From assembly GCA_947498415.1 (NCBI GenBank), contig CANMKB010000002.1:434001-498000 (forward strand): DNA of 64,000 bases. Direction: 5' to 3'. The DNA is from an uncultured Paracoccaceae bacterium. Lineage in GTDB: Bacteria; Pseudomonadota; Alphaproteobacteria; Rhodobacterales; Rhodobacteraceae. Below are positions 9,114-18,590 of the stretch, one piece after another (position 1 is the first letter of the stretch; each line of letters starts with the position of its first letter). Under the pieces are notes generated by a model. That model made no database searches and had not been told where the DNA came from. It saw nothing but the letters and a program-made list of their open reading frames with translations. The translations under genes and the position numbers were made by a program.

Positions 9114-9263
9114 CTGCAAGGGCACCCGGTGATTTTCGCGGCCGCCAAAACGCTGAATACGGCCAAGTTATGTGACCTTCCTTATGATATCCGCCTAGAA
9201 TTCCCTTCAAATAAAGGCATTCTTCTGAAAAAATCCTTACGTTGGAAAAAGGAACAAAAAACC

Positions 9264-9926
9264 ATGCGTTCGTTTGATGAAATTTTCGACATCGCAGCTG
9301 AACGTAAAGGCGGCGCTGAAAAGATTGAGGCGTTGTTAACAAAACCTCTACCCGCACAAGAACTCACGCAGCTCCCCGAGGATCGTTGGCTGGCAACCAT
9401 GACGAAATGCATCTTTCAGGCGGGCTTTAACTGGAAGGTTATTGAAACCAAATGGCCCGGTTTCGAAGAGGCCTTCCATGGCTTTGATGTAAATCGCTGT
9501 GCTTTTCTCAACGACGAAGAATTTGATACGTTGCTGACCAACCCGACGGTCGTGCGCAACGGCACAAAACTGCGCACCGTGATCGACAATGCCATATTCC
9601 TCCAAGAACTGCGCGAGCAAGGCGGCGTGGCAGAGGTACTCGGCAGCTGGCCCTCGACAGATTACATCGGCCTACTCGAAGTGCTGAAAAAGCGTGGAGC
9701 CCGACTTGGTGGGAACACGGGGCAATACGCAATGCGCTTTATTGGGCGCGACAGCTGGATTTTATCTCAGGACGTCACATCCCGTTTGATAGCCGAGGGT
9801 ATCATCGACAAGCCTGCGACCTCCAAAGGGGCCCAGAAAGCGGTGCAATCCGCCTTTAACACATGGATGGATCAATCCGGCAGAGGGTTGTCAGAGATCA
9901 GCCGCACCCTTGCCCTAAGTGTTTAG
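9264..9926 (+). CDS. DNA-3-methyladenine glycosylase I-like protein
   Basis: A 220-residue helical protein related to the Tag family (PF03352), base-excision enzymes that remove 3-methyladenine. FQAGFNWKVIETKWPGF (about 53-69) matches the Tag block with the Q-x-G-x-x-W motif, and NGTKLRTVIDNA follows as in the family. The N-terminal C-x-W/W-G-x-P region of classical Tag is not visible, so it is a divergent member that may have altered zinc or substrate binding. I use the ATG at 9264, preceded by AAGGAAC; the longer frame from 9129 lacks such a site. Confidence 0.8.
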   Translation: MRSFDEIFDIAAERKGGAEKIEALLTKPLPAQELTQLPEDRWLATMTKCIFQAGFNWKVIETKWPGFEEAFHGFDVNRCAFLNDEEFDTLLTNPTVVRNGTKLRTVIDNAIFLQELREQGGVAEVLGSWPSTDYIGLLEVLKKRGARLGGNTGQYAMRFIGRDSWILSQDVTSRLIAEGIIDKPATSKGAQKAVQSAFNTWMDQSGRGLSEISRTLALSV

Positions 9927-10000
9927 GCCGTCGCGTCATCCTTAAATGCACATGACTTCGGGCAAGGAACGGCGCAGGATAACGAAAAAAAGGAACAACC

Positions 10001-10447
10001 ATGCAATCAGCAACGCCATACGCCCTGACAATGCTTGCGGCAGGCATTGGAATTCCAACACTTGCAGCGTTGAACGCGGCCCTCGGGCAACGGATCGGAT
10101 CGCCAATCGCGGCCAGTGTGGTTCTCTTTCTTGTGGCGCTACTGGTAACCATCATCGCCCTAGTGGTCACACAATCCGCACAGCATTTTCCCAAAGTGCT
10201 GTCAGCGCCAAAACATCTGTGGCTGGCCGGCGCCCTGATCGCCTTTTATGTTTTAACGATCACTTTCATCGCGCCAAAATTCGGCGTCGGAAATGCGGTG
10301 TTCTTTGTTTTGCTTGGGCAACTGATTTCGGCCGCAACCATTGATCACTTTGGATTGTTCGGGGCCAACATATCGCCGCTGTCGCTCACCCGATCAGCAG
10401 GTATCGCCCTTATGGCTGCAGGGGTCTGGTTAACCCAACAGGCTTAA
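10001..10447 (+). CDS. DMT-superfamily (YdcZ/DUF606) membrane protein
   Basis: A 148-residue protein with about five hydrophobic helices, of the half-size DMT group (PF04657). The N-terminus contains [23 protein letters not shown], of which [13 protein letters not shown] is the family signature. Such proteins may work as dimers, and the substrate is unknown. AAAGGAAC precedes the ATG. Its end overlaps the lolD stop by 4 bp on the opposite strand. Confidence 0.85.
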   Translation: MQSATPYALTMLAAGIGIPTLAALNAALGQRIGSPIAASVVLFLVALLVTIIALVVTQSAQHFPKVLSAPKHLWLAGALIAFYVLTITFIAPKFGVGNAVFFVLLGQLISAATIDHFGLFGANISPLSLTRSAGIALMAAGVWLTQQA

Positions 10448-11133
10448 CCAGCATCCTCAACTAAGATGCCATCCCGCATCCGCAACACGCGATCCATCCG
10501 CTTGGCCAATTCCAAGTTATGGGTCGCGATAAGCGCAGACATTCCCGTGCTGCGCACCAGCTCCATCAAAGCTTCAAACACCGTATCAGAAGTGCCCGGA
10601 TCAAGGTTTCCGGTTGGTTCATCTGCCAGTAAAACCTTAGGCGCATTCGCAAGCGCACGGCAAAAGGCAACGCGTTGCTGCTCGCCTCCAGATAGCTCGG
10701 CTGGGCGATGGTCGGCTCGCTCTGCGACACCGACTTTACCAAGCAAATCCATCGCCCGCGCACTCGCGTCACCCGAAGATACCCCATTTGCCAGCTGTGG
10801 CAGAACCACATTTTCCAATGCCGTAAACTCCGGCAGCAAATGGTGGAATTGGTACACAAACCCCACATCTTGGCGACGCACAATGGTCCGGCGGCGATCT
10901 GACAGCCCGTTCATCGCCTGACCCGATATTTCAACGGACCCAGCGTCAGCCACATCCAACAAACCAGCGATGTGCAAAAGCGTTGATTTGCCAGACCCAG
11001 AAGGCGCCACAAGCGCCACAACTTCGCCAGTGTTCAACGTAACGTCACATCCCCGAAGAACGTTCACCTCATTGGGAAGGCCCGCGTTATAGGCCTTTGT
11101 CACGCCCGACAAGCGCATCACAACATCATTCAT
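10444..11133 (-). CDS. lolD: Lipoprotein-releasing ABC transporter ATPase LolD
   Basis: A 229-residue ABC ATPase. Walker [10 protein letters not shown], signature [10 protein letters not shown] and Walker [10 protein letters not shown] are present, and [16 protein letters not shown] matches the LolD Q-loop region. With LolC/E it extracts outer-membrane lipoproteins from the inner membrane for LolA. I choose the ATG at 11133, which overlaps the lolC stop by 8 bp and indicates translational coupling. The first Walker glycine is replaced by alanine, a tolerated change. Confidence 0.95.
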   Translation of the reverse strand: MNDVVMRLSGVTKAYNAGLPNEVNVLRGCDVTLNTGEVVALVAPSGSGKSTLLHIAGLLDVADAGSVEISGQAMNGLSDRRRTIVRRQDVGFVYQFHHLLPEFTALENVVLPQLANGVSSGDASARAMDLLGKVGVAERADHRPAELSGGEQQRVAFCRALANAPKVLLADEPTGNLDPGTSDTVFEALMELVRSTGMSALIATHNLELAKRMDRVLRMRDGILVEDAG

Positions 11134-12409
11134 AACGCAAAGCCTCAACCGGGTTCATCCGCGCCGCACGGCGGGCGGGAAAAATTGTAACGACAAAAGA
11201 CAGGCCCAACGACAAAGAAATCGCTTTGATCACATCCGCCAAACGCAATTCCGCCGGCAGGTGATAGATTCCACGCACCGATGGGTCCCATACACCGCCC
11301 CCTGCGACGTAATTCACAAACGAGAATATCCCGTCGATATAAATCGCAAACAGACAGCCCAACACGACGCCAAAAAACGTTCCGATCAAACCGGTGAATG
11401 CGCCGCAAATAAAGAACACCCGCAGCACGGCCCCCTCAGTCAGGCCCATCGTGCGCAGAATGCCAATGTCTCGCCCCTTGTTTTTCACCAACATGATCAA
11501 GCCACTCACGATATTCATCGCCGCAACCAAAACAAGGATCGACATGATGATAAACATCACATTGTCTTCTATCTTCAACGCCCGCAAAAACGCACCGGTG
11601 GCATCCTGCCAAGTCCAAAGCAAGGTTCGTTCGCCCCCGGCCCGGATCAAATCAAGCGCAAGCTTATCAACCTCTTCCGGGTCTTGAACCATGACTTCAA
11701 TTTCATTGGCGACACCTTCGACATTGAAATAGCTCTGGGCCTCTGCAAACGGCAGATAAACCCGTGTTAAATCAATCTGGTAACGGCCAGAGGAAAAGAT
11801 ATAAACGATCTCATAGCTCTTCACCCGCGGGCTGGTGCCAAAAGCAGTTTTCACGCCATTTGGGGAAATCAACTTGATACGATCCCCAACGGTCGCGCCA
11901 ATCTCTCGTGCAACACCAGAGCCAATGGCAACACCTTCGGTAAATCGTGCGATGTCACCGCTTGAGGTCTCAGAGTTCGCGATACGCGGAATGGTTTTTA
12001 GATTCTCAAGCGAGATGCCAAACACTTCAACACCGGCATTGCGCTGGCGCAGATTGGCCATCACCTGACCTTTGATCAAAGGCGCCGCACGCGTCACTCC
12101 TTCGACGGCGCGCAATCGTGCGGCCATGGCCTCATAGTCTTTGATCTTGCGATCCAAACGGCCGCGATCATCCATTTCGGCACTTTGATATACGGTCACA
12201 TGCGCATTCGACCCAAGCGTCGCATCAACCAATTCCGTCCGAAACCCAGACCGCACAGCCAAGGTGGCGATCAGGGCAAACACCGCCAAGGTGATGCCGA
12301 TCAAGCTGATCCAAGTCATGACGCTCACGCCCCCTTCGGCGCGACGCGCACGCAGATAACGCCAAGCGATCATCCATTCGAATTTTGAAAACGGGGGTGT
12401 GGCTGCCAT
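11126..12409 (-). CDS. lolC: Lipoprotein-releasing system permease LolC/LolE
   Basis: A 427-residue FtsX/MacB-type permease. The start [21 protein letters not shown] is the LolC/E signature before TM1 (about 31-50). A periplasmic domain (about 55-275) follows, then three helices in the last 150 residues, ending [17 protein letters not shown]. Only one permease gene accompanies lolD, as in most alphaproteobacteria, where a single hybrid LolC/E (LolF-like) acts as homodimer; that name is equally apt. Confidence 0.93.
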   Translation of the reverse strand: MAATPPFSKFEWMIAWRYLRARRAEGGVSVMTWISLIGITLAVFALIATLAVRSGFRTELVDATLGSNAHVTVYQSAEMDDRGRLDRKIKDYEAMAARLRAVEGVTRAAPLIKGQVMANLRQRNAGVEVFGISLENLKTIPRIANSETSSGDIARFTEGVAIGSGVAREIGATVGDRIKLISPNGVKTAFGTSPRVKSYEIVYIFSSGRYQIDLTRVYLPFAEAQSYFNVEGVANEIEVMVQDPEEVDKLALDLIRAGGERTLLWTWQDATGAFLRALKIEDNVMFIIMSILVLVAAMNIVSGLIMLVKNKGRDIGILRTMGLTEGAVLRVFFICGAFTGLIGTFFGVVLGCLFAIYIDGIFSFVNYVAGGGVWDPSVRGIYHLPAELRLADVIKAISLSLGLSFVVTIFPARRAARMNPVEALRYE

Positions 12410-12472
12410 AATTGCTCCGTCAGGCCTAAAGCCTTTGTTTTTCCGGCACCCTACGCAGCCCCCCCAATGGGG

Positions 12473-12982
12473 TCAAGCAACGTCACCGGCAGGCTTTCGC
12501 CGGCGGAAGGGCCACTTTAACAAACCCATCAAAATTGCAGAGCCAAGCCATCCCCCCAGAAACCCAGCAGCGCCAAACATACCGCCCTCAACCGTAAACG
12601 GCACAGCGGGCTGATAGGCCGCCCAAGTGGCCTGCGCTACATCCCGATCCGGCACTTTCGCCACTGTATACGCCCGCGTAAAAGGCCCGGCTCCCTGAAT
12701 GGCCGCAAGTGCCTCTGACATCTGTTGATACCGGCCGATCATCTGCCCCACGGTATCGGCCCGCGCCGCGCCCAGCGCACCGCCACTCTTCAAATCAAGC
12801 AACGCCTCTTCTCGGGTCAAGCCAACTGACACCGCATCCGCATCAAAATCCGCCACAAAGCCACGCAGCTCATCTACAGCGCCCCCCATACGCTGTATAT
12901 ATTGCTGTGAAAACTCTGGCATCTGAGAAAGCCCAACCGCGCCGCCAAGTCCGCATGCAAGAACCACTGCCCGTCCAATCAT
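12473..12982 (-). CDS. DUF2937 family membrane protein
   Basis: A 169-residue protein of DUF2937 (PF11157). The signature GLSQMPEFSQQYIQRMGGAV lies at about 17-36 after a short hydrophobic start. A long helical, probably periplasmic, middle follows, then a C-terminal membrane helix (about 136-157) and a basic tail RRRKPAG. Function is unknown. It lies 63 bp upstream of lolC in the same direction and may share its transcript. Confidence 0.85.
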   Translation of the reverse strand: MIGRAVVLACGLGGAVGLSQMPEFSQQYIQRMGGAVDELRGFVADFDADAVSVGLTREEALLDLKSGGALGAARADTVGQMIGRYQQMSEALAAIQGAGPFTRAYTVAKVPDRDVAQATWAAYQPAVPFTVEGGMFGAAGFLGGWLGSAILMGLLKWPFRRRKPAGDVA

Positions 12983-13077
12983 GTGCCCTGCCTCTTCATC
13001 ATTCTAAAAATACTCCCGCCGGAGGCATCCTGACATCTCAAACCACGCCAAGGCCGATTTGAGCGCTTGACCGCCAC

Positions 13078-13425
13078 CTATAAGCCCAACGGACACGCCG
13101 CCGCGATCCGGGCGCTCAGGATTTGGCGCAGCTCTTGCAACCCTGCAATCTTTGCATCGATCTCCACCAGTTTTTGTCCCAAGACCTCTGCGACCTCAAC
13201 ATCACTCAGCCCACCATGCATCTGCTCAAGCAAAGCCGAAATTTCCGACAAAGAAAATCCAAGCCGCTGCGCCAAGCGGATCATGCCCACAAGCTGCACC
13301 GCAGAGCCATCAAAATCACGATAGCCATTGCGGCGCCGAACTGATTGGATCAACCCGCGTTTTTCATACAGACGCAGAGCATCACAGCTCACCCCCGCCT
13401 GTTCTGATAATTCACCAATCCGCAT
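13078..13425 (-). CDS. MerR family transcriptional regulator
   Basis: A 115-residue regulator with the MerR winged helix: RIGELSEQAGVSCDALRLYE (about 2-21), KRGLI, and R-R-x-N-G-Y-R-D-F. A short coiled-coil dimerisation helix (about 75-105) follows. The C-terminus ACPLGL carries one cysteine, not a metal-binding loop of the CueR or ZntR type, so the effector is probably not a soft metal. The ATG at 13425 is preferred to the GTG at 13434. The divergent gene at 13498 is the likely target; see the operator at 13436-13467. Confidence 0.92.
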   Translation of the reverse strand: MRIGELSEQAGVSCDALRLYEKRGLIQSVRRRNGYRDFDGSAVQLVGMIRLAQRLGFSLSEISALLEQMHGGLSDVEVAEVLGQKLVEIDAKIAGLQELRQILSARIAAACPLGL

Positions 13426-13435
13426 AAATCTCACA

Positions 13436-13467
13436 TTGACCTTAGACCATAGTCAAAGGTCTATACC
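13436..13467 (+). promoter_or_regulatory. MerR-type operator/promoter
   Basis: TTGACC (13436-13441) and TATACC (13462-13467) are separated by 20 bp, the overlong spacer typical of MerR-activated promoters. The spacer holds a dyad centred at 13449.5: GACCTT (13438-13443) pairs with AAGGTC (13456-13461), and GAC (13445-13447) with GTC (13452-13454). It drives the 13498 gene and overlaps the regulator's own start region. Confidence 0.8.
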
Positions 13468-13497
13468 GCAAAGCATTCGAATACAAAGGACAACTGA

Positions 13498-13905
13498 ATG
13501 CTTTCTCCTATCGCCTATCACCGCATCTACCGCCTGTCTGCCTGGTATGATCTGCTGGTTACATGGCCGTTTGCGACCCCTCTTACCTTGGCCGTATTTT
13601 GGTCCATGATGGGTGGCCTGCATGACACGATGGGCCTCGCGCCCCTGCCCGGTCTCAGCGTCTACGCTGTGCTATTTGCAAATTTCTTTGGATCGGTGGT
13701 CCTGATCTGGTCTGTGGTGCGCTTGCGTCTCAATGATGTGCGACTTGCCCGCTATGACGCTGTTGGTCGCTGGGCGTTTTCAGCTTGGCAGCTTTACGCA
13801 CTGAGCATGGGGGCCAGCCCGATCCTTTGGGGGTTTGTGATTGCCGAAATCACTTGGGCGATTTTGCAATCCTTGCCGGTCAAACAGATCGAACAAACAG
13901 CTTAA
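13498..13905 (+). CDS. Small multi-helix membrane protein, MerR-regulated
   Basis: A 135-residue protein I do not recognise by name. Hydrophobic helices are visible at about 19-43, 50-75 and 90-125, the last probably two helices. The N-terminus is short, with aromatic HRIYRLSAWYD. A dyad with a 20 bp promoter spacer lies directly upstream, so it is very likely switched on by the divergent MerR protein. Candidate roles are efflux or membrane stress protection, but nothing in the sequence decides this. Confidence 0.8.
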   Translation: MLSPIAYHRIYRLSAWYDLLVTWPFATPLTLAVFWSMMGGLHDTMGLAPLPGLSVYAVLFANFFGSVVLIWSVVRLRLNDVRLARYDAVGRWAFSAWQLYALSMGASPILWGFVIAEITWAILQSLPVKQIEQTA

Positions 13906-13910
13906 ACAAT

Positions 13911-13935
13911 AAAGGCGGGGTCTATCCCCGCCTTT
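13911..13935. terminator. Bidirectional intrinsic terminator
   Basis: Perfect 10 bp stem AAAGGCGGGG (13911-13920) with CCCCGCCTTT (13926-13935) and a five-base loop, between the convergent membrane protein gene and proS. Confidence 0.9.
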
Positions 13936-13956
13936 ACGTTTCACATGTAGATGTAC

Positions 13957-15309
13957 TTACAGCCCAGACACGCGATGGTCTGCATAGATCTCTGCAATCT
14001 TTTTAACCGCCTCTTCTGGCGGCATCTCAACGCTTTCCCCTGTGCGACGGCTGGTCAGTTCAACCACACCGTTTTTCAAGCCACGTGGGCCTACGGTGAT
14101 ACGCCATGGCAAACCGATCAGGTCCATGGTTGCGAACTTACCGCCTGCGCGTTCTTTGCGATCGTCATACAGCGCCTCTAGGCCCAGCGCGTCAAAGCTC
14201 TTCTCCAAGGCTTCACAGGCTGCATCCGCTTCTTCATCACCTTGTTTCAGGTTCACGATACCCACATGGAACGGGGTCACGCCTTCTGGCCAGATGATGC
14301 CCTTGTCGTCATGGCTCGCCTCAATGATCGCACCCAACAGACGGGACACGCCGATGCCATGGCTGCCCATATGCACAGGCACGTTTTTACCTTCTGGGGT
14401 TTGAACCGTTGCGCCCAGCGCTTCGGAATACTGCGTGCCAAAGTAAAAGATCTGACCCACTTCGATCCCACGCGCCGTACAACGACGGTCTTCGGGCACC
14501 TCGTTAAAGGCCGCCTCATCATGGGTTTCATCCGTACGTGCGTAGCGGCTGGTGAATTCTTCCAAAACAGCCTGACATTCCGCATGGTTATCATAATCGA
14601 TCTCACGATCGCCAAACTTCAGATCAGTGATTTCACTGTCATAGAACACCTCTGACTCGCCGGTCTCTGCCAAAACGAGGAATTCATGTGTGTAGTCCCC
14701 GCCGATCGGGCCAGAATCCGCCCGCATTGGGATCGCTTGCAGACCCATACGCTCGTAGGTACGCAGATAGCTCACAAGATGACGGTTATACGCGTGCAGC
14801 GCATCCTCTTTGGTGAGGTCAAAGTTATAGCCGTCTTTCATAAAGAATTCCCGGCCCCGCATCACCCCAAAGCGCGGACGAACCTCATCGCGGAACTTCC
14901 ATTGGATTTGATACAAGGTCAGCGGCAGGTCTTTGTAAGACTTAACATGGCTGCGGAAGACATCAGTAAACATCTCTTCGGCAGTTGGGCTAAACAGCAT
15001 GTCACGATCATGACGATCCTTCATGCGCAGCATCTCTGCGCCATAGCCATCATAGCGGCCAGACTCGCGCCAAAGATCCGCAGATTGCAGCGTTGGCATC
15101 AGCATCGGCACATGCCCCGCACGGATCTGCTCTTCGTGGACGATGTTCTCAAGCTTGCGCAACACTTTAAAGCCCATCGGCAACCAGGAATAAATCCCGG
15201 CGCTGGATTGCTTGATCATCCCGGCCCGCAACATATAGCGGTGGCTGACAATTTGAGCTTCCGAAGGGTTTTCCTTCAGAACTGGCAGGAAATAGCGTGA
15301 GAGGCGCAT
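13957..15309 (-). CDS. proS: Prolyl-tRNA synthetase (short alphaproteobacterial form)
   Basis: A 450-residue class II synthetase that charges tRNA-Pro. Motif 1 region [19 protein letters not shown], motif 2 [21 protein letters not shown] and motif 3 [11 protein letters not shown] are all clear. The editing (INS) domain of the 570-residue bacterial form is absent, which is normal for this lineage. GGAG lies 8 bases before the ATG. Its leader is imperfectly duplicated at 17766-17824. Confidence 0.97.
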   Translation of the reverse strand: MRLSRYFLPVLKENPSEAQIVSHRYMLRAGMIKQSSAGIYSWLPMGFKVLRKLENIVHEEQIRAGHVPMLMPTLQSADLWRESGRYDGYGAEMLRMKDRHDRDMLFSPTAEEMFTDVFRSHVKSYKDLPLTLYQIQWKFRDEVRPRFGVMRGREFFMKDGYNFDLTKEDALHAYNRHLVSYLRTYERMGLQAIPMRADSGPIGGDYTHEFLVLAETGESEVFYDSEITDLKFGDREIDYDNHAECQAVLEEFTSRYARTDETHDEAAFNEVPEDRRCTARGIEVGQIFYFGTQYSEALGATVQTPEGKNVPVHMGSHGIGVSRLLGAIIEASHDDKGIIWPEGVTPFHVGIVNLKQGDEEADAACEALEKSFDALGLEALYDDRKERAGGKFATMDLIGLPWRITVGPRGLKNGVVELTSRRTGESVEMPPEEAVKKIAEIYADHRVSGL

Positions 15310-15312
15310 GGC

Positions 15313-15370
15313 TGCTCCATAAAGCGTGAATGGTTTTCATTCGTTTAGGGCTTTGGGGGATGCGGGGCAA
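15313..15370 (-). repeat. proS leader, copy A of a dispersed direct repeat
   Basis: The 58 bp immediately before the proS ATG match 17766-17824 in the same orientation. The first 21 bases, TGCTCCATAAAGCGTGAATG plus G, are identical, then TCGTTTAGGG and GGGGCAA recur with a few changes, roughly 85% overall by eye. This copy contains the proS ribosome binding site. Confidence 0.8.
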
Positions 15371-15526
15371 GTGCGCTGGTGCCTGCTATGTCAGATAGAA
15401 CCCGACACCACGCCTCTTAGTTTCACTGGCCACCCTCGACCCAAAGTTGTTAAAATTTGCAACTTCTCTCGTGGCGCGATATAAATGCCTGCAAAAGAAG
15501 AATAAAAAATATTGAGCGGTTTAAAC

Positions 15527-15988
15527 ATGAATGCCCCTATTCAAATGGTCTGGGATTATTTCCTGGGCCCCATTCTGCAACGTCCCAAACAATTGCAGGT
15601 CGCAGCACTGTGTCATCGTGGGGAAGGTGCTGACAAAGAATTCCTACTGGTGACCAGCCGCGAGACCGCGCGTTGGATCATCCCCAAAGGATGGCCGATC
15701 CGTGGTTTGGACGCAAAAGAGTCAGCGCTTCAGGAAGCTTGGGAAGAAGCCGGCGTAAAGCACAGCGATGTGCTCAGCGGTCCGATCGGGCGCTATTCCT
15801 ATCAAAAGCGAAAAGCGTCCGGGCTCGAAGTGCCTATCGAAACACTGGTCTATTCTGTCTCTGTCAAAGAACTCTCAGATGACTTTCCAGAAGCTCAGGA
15901 ACGCACACGCAAGTGGGTGAGTGCTGAAGCAGCGGCGAACTTGGTCAACGAGCCTGAACTCAAATCCATCTTTCGACATTGTGCATAA
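15527..15988 (+). CDS. NUDIX hydrolase
   Basis: A 153-residue NUDIX protein. The Nudix box reads GWPIRGLDAKESALQEAWEEAGV: the E-E-A-G core is intact, but the first box glutamate is leucine and the R of R-E is Q, changes seen in the DipP-like group acting on diphosphoinositol or dinucleoside polyphosphates. The preceding WIIPKGWP fits that group. The frame can also begin at a TTG five codons earlier (15512). The substrate is not determined. Confidence 0.88.
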   Translation: MNAPIQMVWDYFLGPILQRPKQLQVAALCHRGEGADKEFLLVTSRETARWIIPKGWPIRGLDAKESALQEAWEEAGVKHSDVLSGPIGRYSYQKRKASGLEVPIETLVYSVSVKELSDDFPEAQERTRKWVSAEAAANLVNEPELKSIFRHCA

Positions 15989-16040
15989 TTTTTGCGCAAA
16001 GTGCGAATTTATTAGCTTACTCCGCAGAAATACTATAGGT

Positions 16041-16064
16041 GGCCTCCCAAAATAAAGGGAGGCC
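16041..16064 (+). promoter_or_regulatory. Hairpin enclosing the ribosome binding site of pit
   Basis: Perfect 8 bp stem GGCCTCCC (16041-16048) with GGGAGGCC (16057-16064). The 3' arm contains GGGAGG, the only plausible Shine-Dalgarno for the ATG at 16068, so folding would block initiation. Confidence 0.65.
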
Positions 16065-16067
16065 GCC

Positions 16068-17552
16068 ATGGCTGACAATCAAGGCGATCCGCGTCACTTA
16101 GAAACGCTCGATCGCGATCTCGCACGCTTATCTAGTTTAGAAATGGCAACCAGCTACGTGTCTCGCCCGATGATCGGACTTGGCGTGTCGCTCGTGTTTG
16201 TTGTTATGGCTGGCATTGCTGCCATGTCGTTCTTTGGACAGGAAAGCAATTCAACCATCGTGGTGATTGCGGCGTGTCTTGGGGCCTATATGGCGCTGAA
16301 CATCGGCGCGAACGATGTGGCCAACAACATGGGTCCAGCTGTGGGCGCAAATGCTCTTTCGATGGGCGGCGCAATTGCCATCGCTGTTGTCTTTGAAAGC
16401 GCAGGCGCCTTGCTTGCTGGTGGTGACGTTGTCAAAACCATCGCGAAAGGCATTATCGAACCTGAAAGCATGGGCACCGCGTCTGTCTTTGTTTGGGCGA
16501 TGTTGGCCGCACTCTTGTCCGCCGCACTTTGGGTGAACCTCGCCACGTGGGTCGGAGCGCCTGTCTCGACAACCCACTCTGTTGTAGGTGGTGTTATGGG
16601 GGCCGGCATTGCCGCCGCTGGGTTTAGCGCTGTGAATTGGGGCACGATGGGCAATATTGCAGCCAGCTGGGTGATTTCACCTGTGCTCGGGGGTGTGATT
16701 GCCGCGTTCTTCCTTTGGTTTATCAAATCGCAAATCATCTATCGTGACGACAAAATCGCAGCTGCCCGTCGTTGGGTTCCTGTTCTGATCGGGATCATGG
16801 GCGGCGTATTCGCGGCTTATCTTGCGCTCAAGGGTCTGAAAAAGATCATCAAGATCGATATGCCAACCGCCCTTCTGATTGGCGCAGCAATCGGCGTGTT
16901 GATCTGGTTGGCCATGGTGCCTGTCATCCGCAAGCAATCCCAAGGTCTTGAGAACCGCAACAAATCACTGAAAGTGCTCTTTGGCTTGCCATTGGTTGTT
17001 TCTGCCGCACTTCTAAGCTTTGCGCATGGTGCAAACGATGTGGCAAACGCTGTGGGCCCATTGGCGGCGATCGTTCAAGCAACCGCATCTGGAAACTTCA
17101 CTGAGGTGGTCAGCATCCCACTCTGGGTCATGATCATTGGGGCCTTTGGTATTTCGTTTGGCCTGTTCCTGTTCGGCCCAAAATTGATCCGCATGGTCGG
17201 TGGTCAGATCACCAAGTTGAACCCAATGCGGGCCTATTGCGTTGCCCTTTCAGCCGCGATCACGGTGATCGTTGCCAGCTGGCTTGGCCTGCCGGTCAGC
17301 TCGACCCACATCGCCGTGGGCGGTGTTTTCGGCGTTGGATTTTTCCGTGAGTGGGACGCAGAACGACGTATCCGTAAGGCGCGTATGGCCATGCCGGATC
17401 GTCCGACTTATGCGCCAGAAGAACGCCGCCGCCGCAAGCTTGTGCGCCGGTCGCACTTTATGACCATCATCGCCGCTTGGGTGATCACTGTTCCTGCAGC
17501 CGCCCTGCTGTCTGGGTTGATCTTCTTCTTGATCAGCTCGGTCATGGCATAA
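16068..17552 (+). CDS. pit: Inorganic phosphate transporter, PiT family
   Basis: A 494-residue inner-membrane carrier of low-affinity phosphate (metal-phosphate symport with protons), PF01384. The duplicated family signature appears twice: GANDVANNMGPAVGANA (about 82-98) and GANDVANAVGPLAAI (about 322-336). Ten to twelve helices and a basic cytoplasmic loop near 430-465 are seen. No PhoU-like partner is adjacent. Its ribosome binding site lies in a hairpin, suggesting translational control. Confidence 0.95.
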   Translation: MADNQGDPRHLETLDRDLARLSSLEMATSYVSRPMIGLGVSLVFVVMAGIAAMSFFGQESNSTIVVIAACLGAYMALNIGANDVANNMGPAVGANALSMGGAIAIAVVFESAGALLAGGDVVKTIAKGIIEPESMGTASVFVWAMLAALLSAALWVNLATWVGAPVSTTHSVVGGVMGAGIAAAGFSAVNWGTMGNIAASWVISPVLGGVIAAFFLWFIKSQIIYRDDKIAAARRWVPVLIGIMGGVFAAYLALKGLKKIIKIDMPTALLIGAAIGVLIWLAMVPVIRKQSQGLENRNKSLKVLFGLPLVVSAALLSFAHGANDVANAVGPLAAIVQATASGNFTEVVSIPLWVMIIGAFGISFGLFLFGPKLIRMVGGQITKLNPMRAYCVALSAAITVIVASWLGLPVSSTHIAVGGVFGVGFFREWDAERRIRKARMAMPDRPTYAPEERRRRKLVRRSHFMTIIAAWVITVPAAALLSGLIFFLISSVMA

Positions 17553-17566
17553 GGCCTAATCAACAC

Positions 17567-17602
17567 GTGTTGGCGTCAAAGCAGTTGTTTTGATGCCAAC
17601 AC
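17567..17602 (+). terminator. Long hairpin after pit
   Basis: Fourteen base pairs, GTGTTGGCGTCAAA (17567-17580) with TTTGATGCCAACAC (17589-17602), with one G-T wobble. No T-run follows, so it may act as an mRNA 3' end stabiliser rather than a classical terminator. Confidence 0.6.
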
Positions 17603-17765
17603 CACCCCTAGCACGCATGCGTCACACGATTGACGTCACCCAATGCGTGCCGCCCCGCATGAAACCCAAATACCAGTGTTAAAGTTTATGCACGCATCTG
17701 GGTGTACGGCGATTTACGCGACAATATCCGGTTGGTCTAAGGATCATTGAATTTCTAAGACAGAT

Positions 17766-17824
17766 TGCTCCATAAAGCGTGAATGGGTTTTCCATCGTTT
17801 AGGGTTTTGGGCTGCGTGGGGCAA
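17766..17824 (-). repeat. Copy B of the proS-leader repeat
   Basis: Same orientation as copy A, 2453 bp to the right. On the minus strand it still has the GGAG site but leads only to ATG GAG CAA ... TGA, nine codons unrelated to proS. It marks the left side of the accessory-looking tetR region. Confidence 0.75.
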
Positions 17825-17968
17825 TTGGAGAGGTTGGTGCGGGGTATGAAGTTCACACGAAGCGGACATTGTCGAACTTGATCTCGAATGTCTTCGTTGT
17901 GGGACGGAGCTGCGGTTGCCATTCTCTGATAGAATAGGGACTATTGCTAGCCCCCCAAGTCTGTCCGC

Positions 17969-18562
17969 TCATTTTGGCGGTCGTGGTGGGATAAGCAATG
18001 CGACCGCTTTTCTGGCGGAATTCAACAATTTTTCTGCATCGTCATCACTATTGGAGACACGAGCTAACGAAACCGTTCCAATCAGCAATGCCAGTAGCCC
18101 CTGCGCCTTATCGCCCACTGCCTCAGTCGTCTCACCCATCGCACGAGAAAAAACAGCTATAACATGTTGGGTCTCTTGGTGTGCGACTTGTCGGATCGCT
18201 GGTTCTGCTCGTCCGGCATCGACCGACAGTGCCGCAAGCGGGCAACCGGCCCCCGGATTGCGGACATGTTCGAGCGACAAGTAAATGTCGATGTATTCCC
18301 AAAGCGCCTTGGCCCTTTCGGAATCCCCGCAGGCAGCTTCCAATCCGGACATCGATTCCTTAACCGCGAGACGCATGGCGGATGCAACCAAATCGTTTTT
18401 GGATTTGAAGTGGCGGTAAAACCCACCATGAGTCAGCCCCGCCGCATGCATAACATCTGAAAGGCTCGTGTTTTCCAAGCCCTGAGAGCGTAGCAGAACC
18501 GCCCCTTCCTTAACAATCCGCACATGACTGCGTTCTTTTTCATCTGCCGAAACCCGGGGCAT
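17969..18562 (-). CDS. TetR/AcrR family transcriptional regulator
   Basis: A 197-residue regulator. The N-terminal helix-turn-helix reads LENTSLSDVMHAAGLTHGG followed by FYRHFKSKNDL, typical of TetR and closest in style to the YcdC/LmrA-like group with the C-terminal C-P-L-A-A-L-S core. I start it at 18562 (MPRVSADEK), which has GGAG seven bases upstream; the longer frame to 18601 would run into the operator. It is divergent from the 18649 gene, its probable target. Confidence 0.92.
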   Translation of the reverse strand: MPRVSADEKERSHVRIVKEGAVLLRSQGLENTSLSDVMHAAGLTHGGFYRHFKSKNDLVASAMRLAVKESMSGLEAACGDSERAKALWEYIDIYLSLEHVRNPGAGCPLAALSVDAGRAEPAIRQVAHQETQHVIAVFSRAMGETTEAVGDKAQGLLALLIGTVSLARVSNSDDDAEKLLNSARKAVALLIPPRPPK

Positions 18563-18590
18563 ACGTGACTCCAATTGACCTCTTGACTCA

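Larger units (their letters stand above)
17553..17968. other. 416 bp intergenic region with terminator-like stem and repeat copy
   Basis: No gene is supported. It holds the stem at 17567-17602 just after pit and the second copy of the proS leader at 17766-17824. The rest is unremarkable. Confidence 0.7.
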
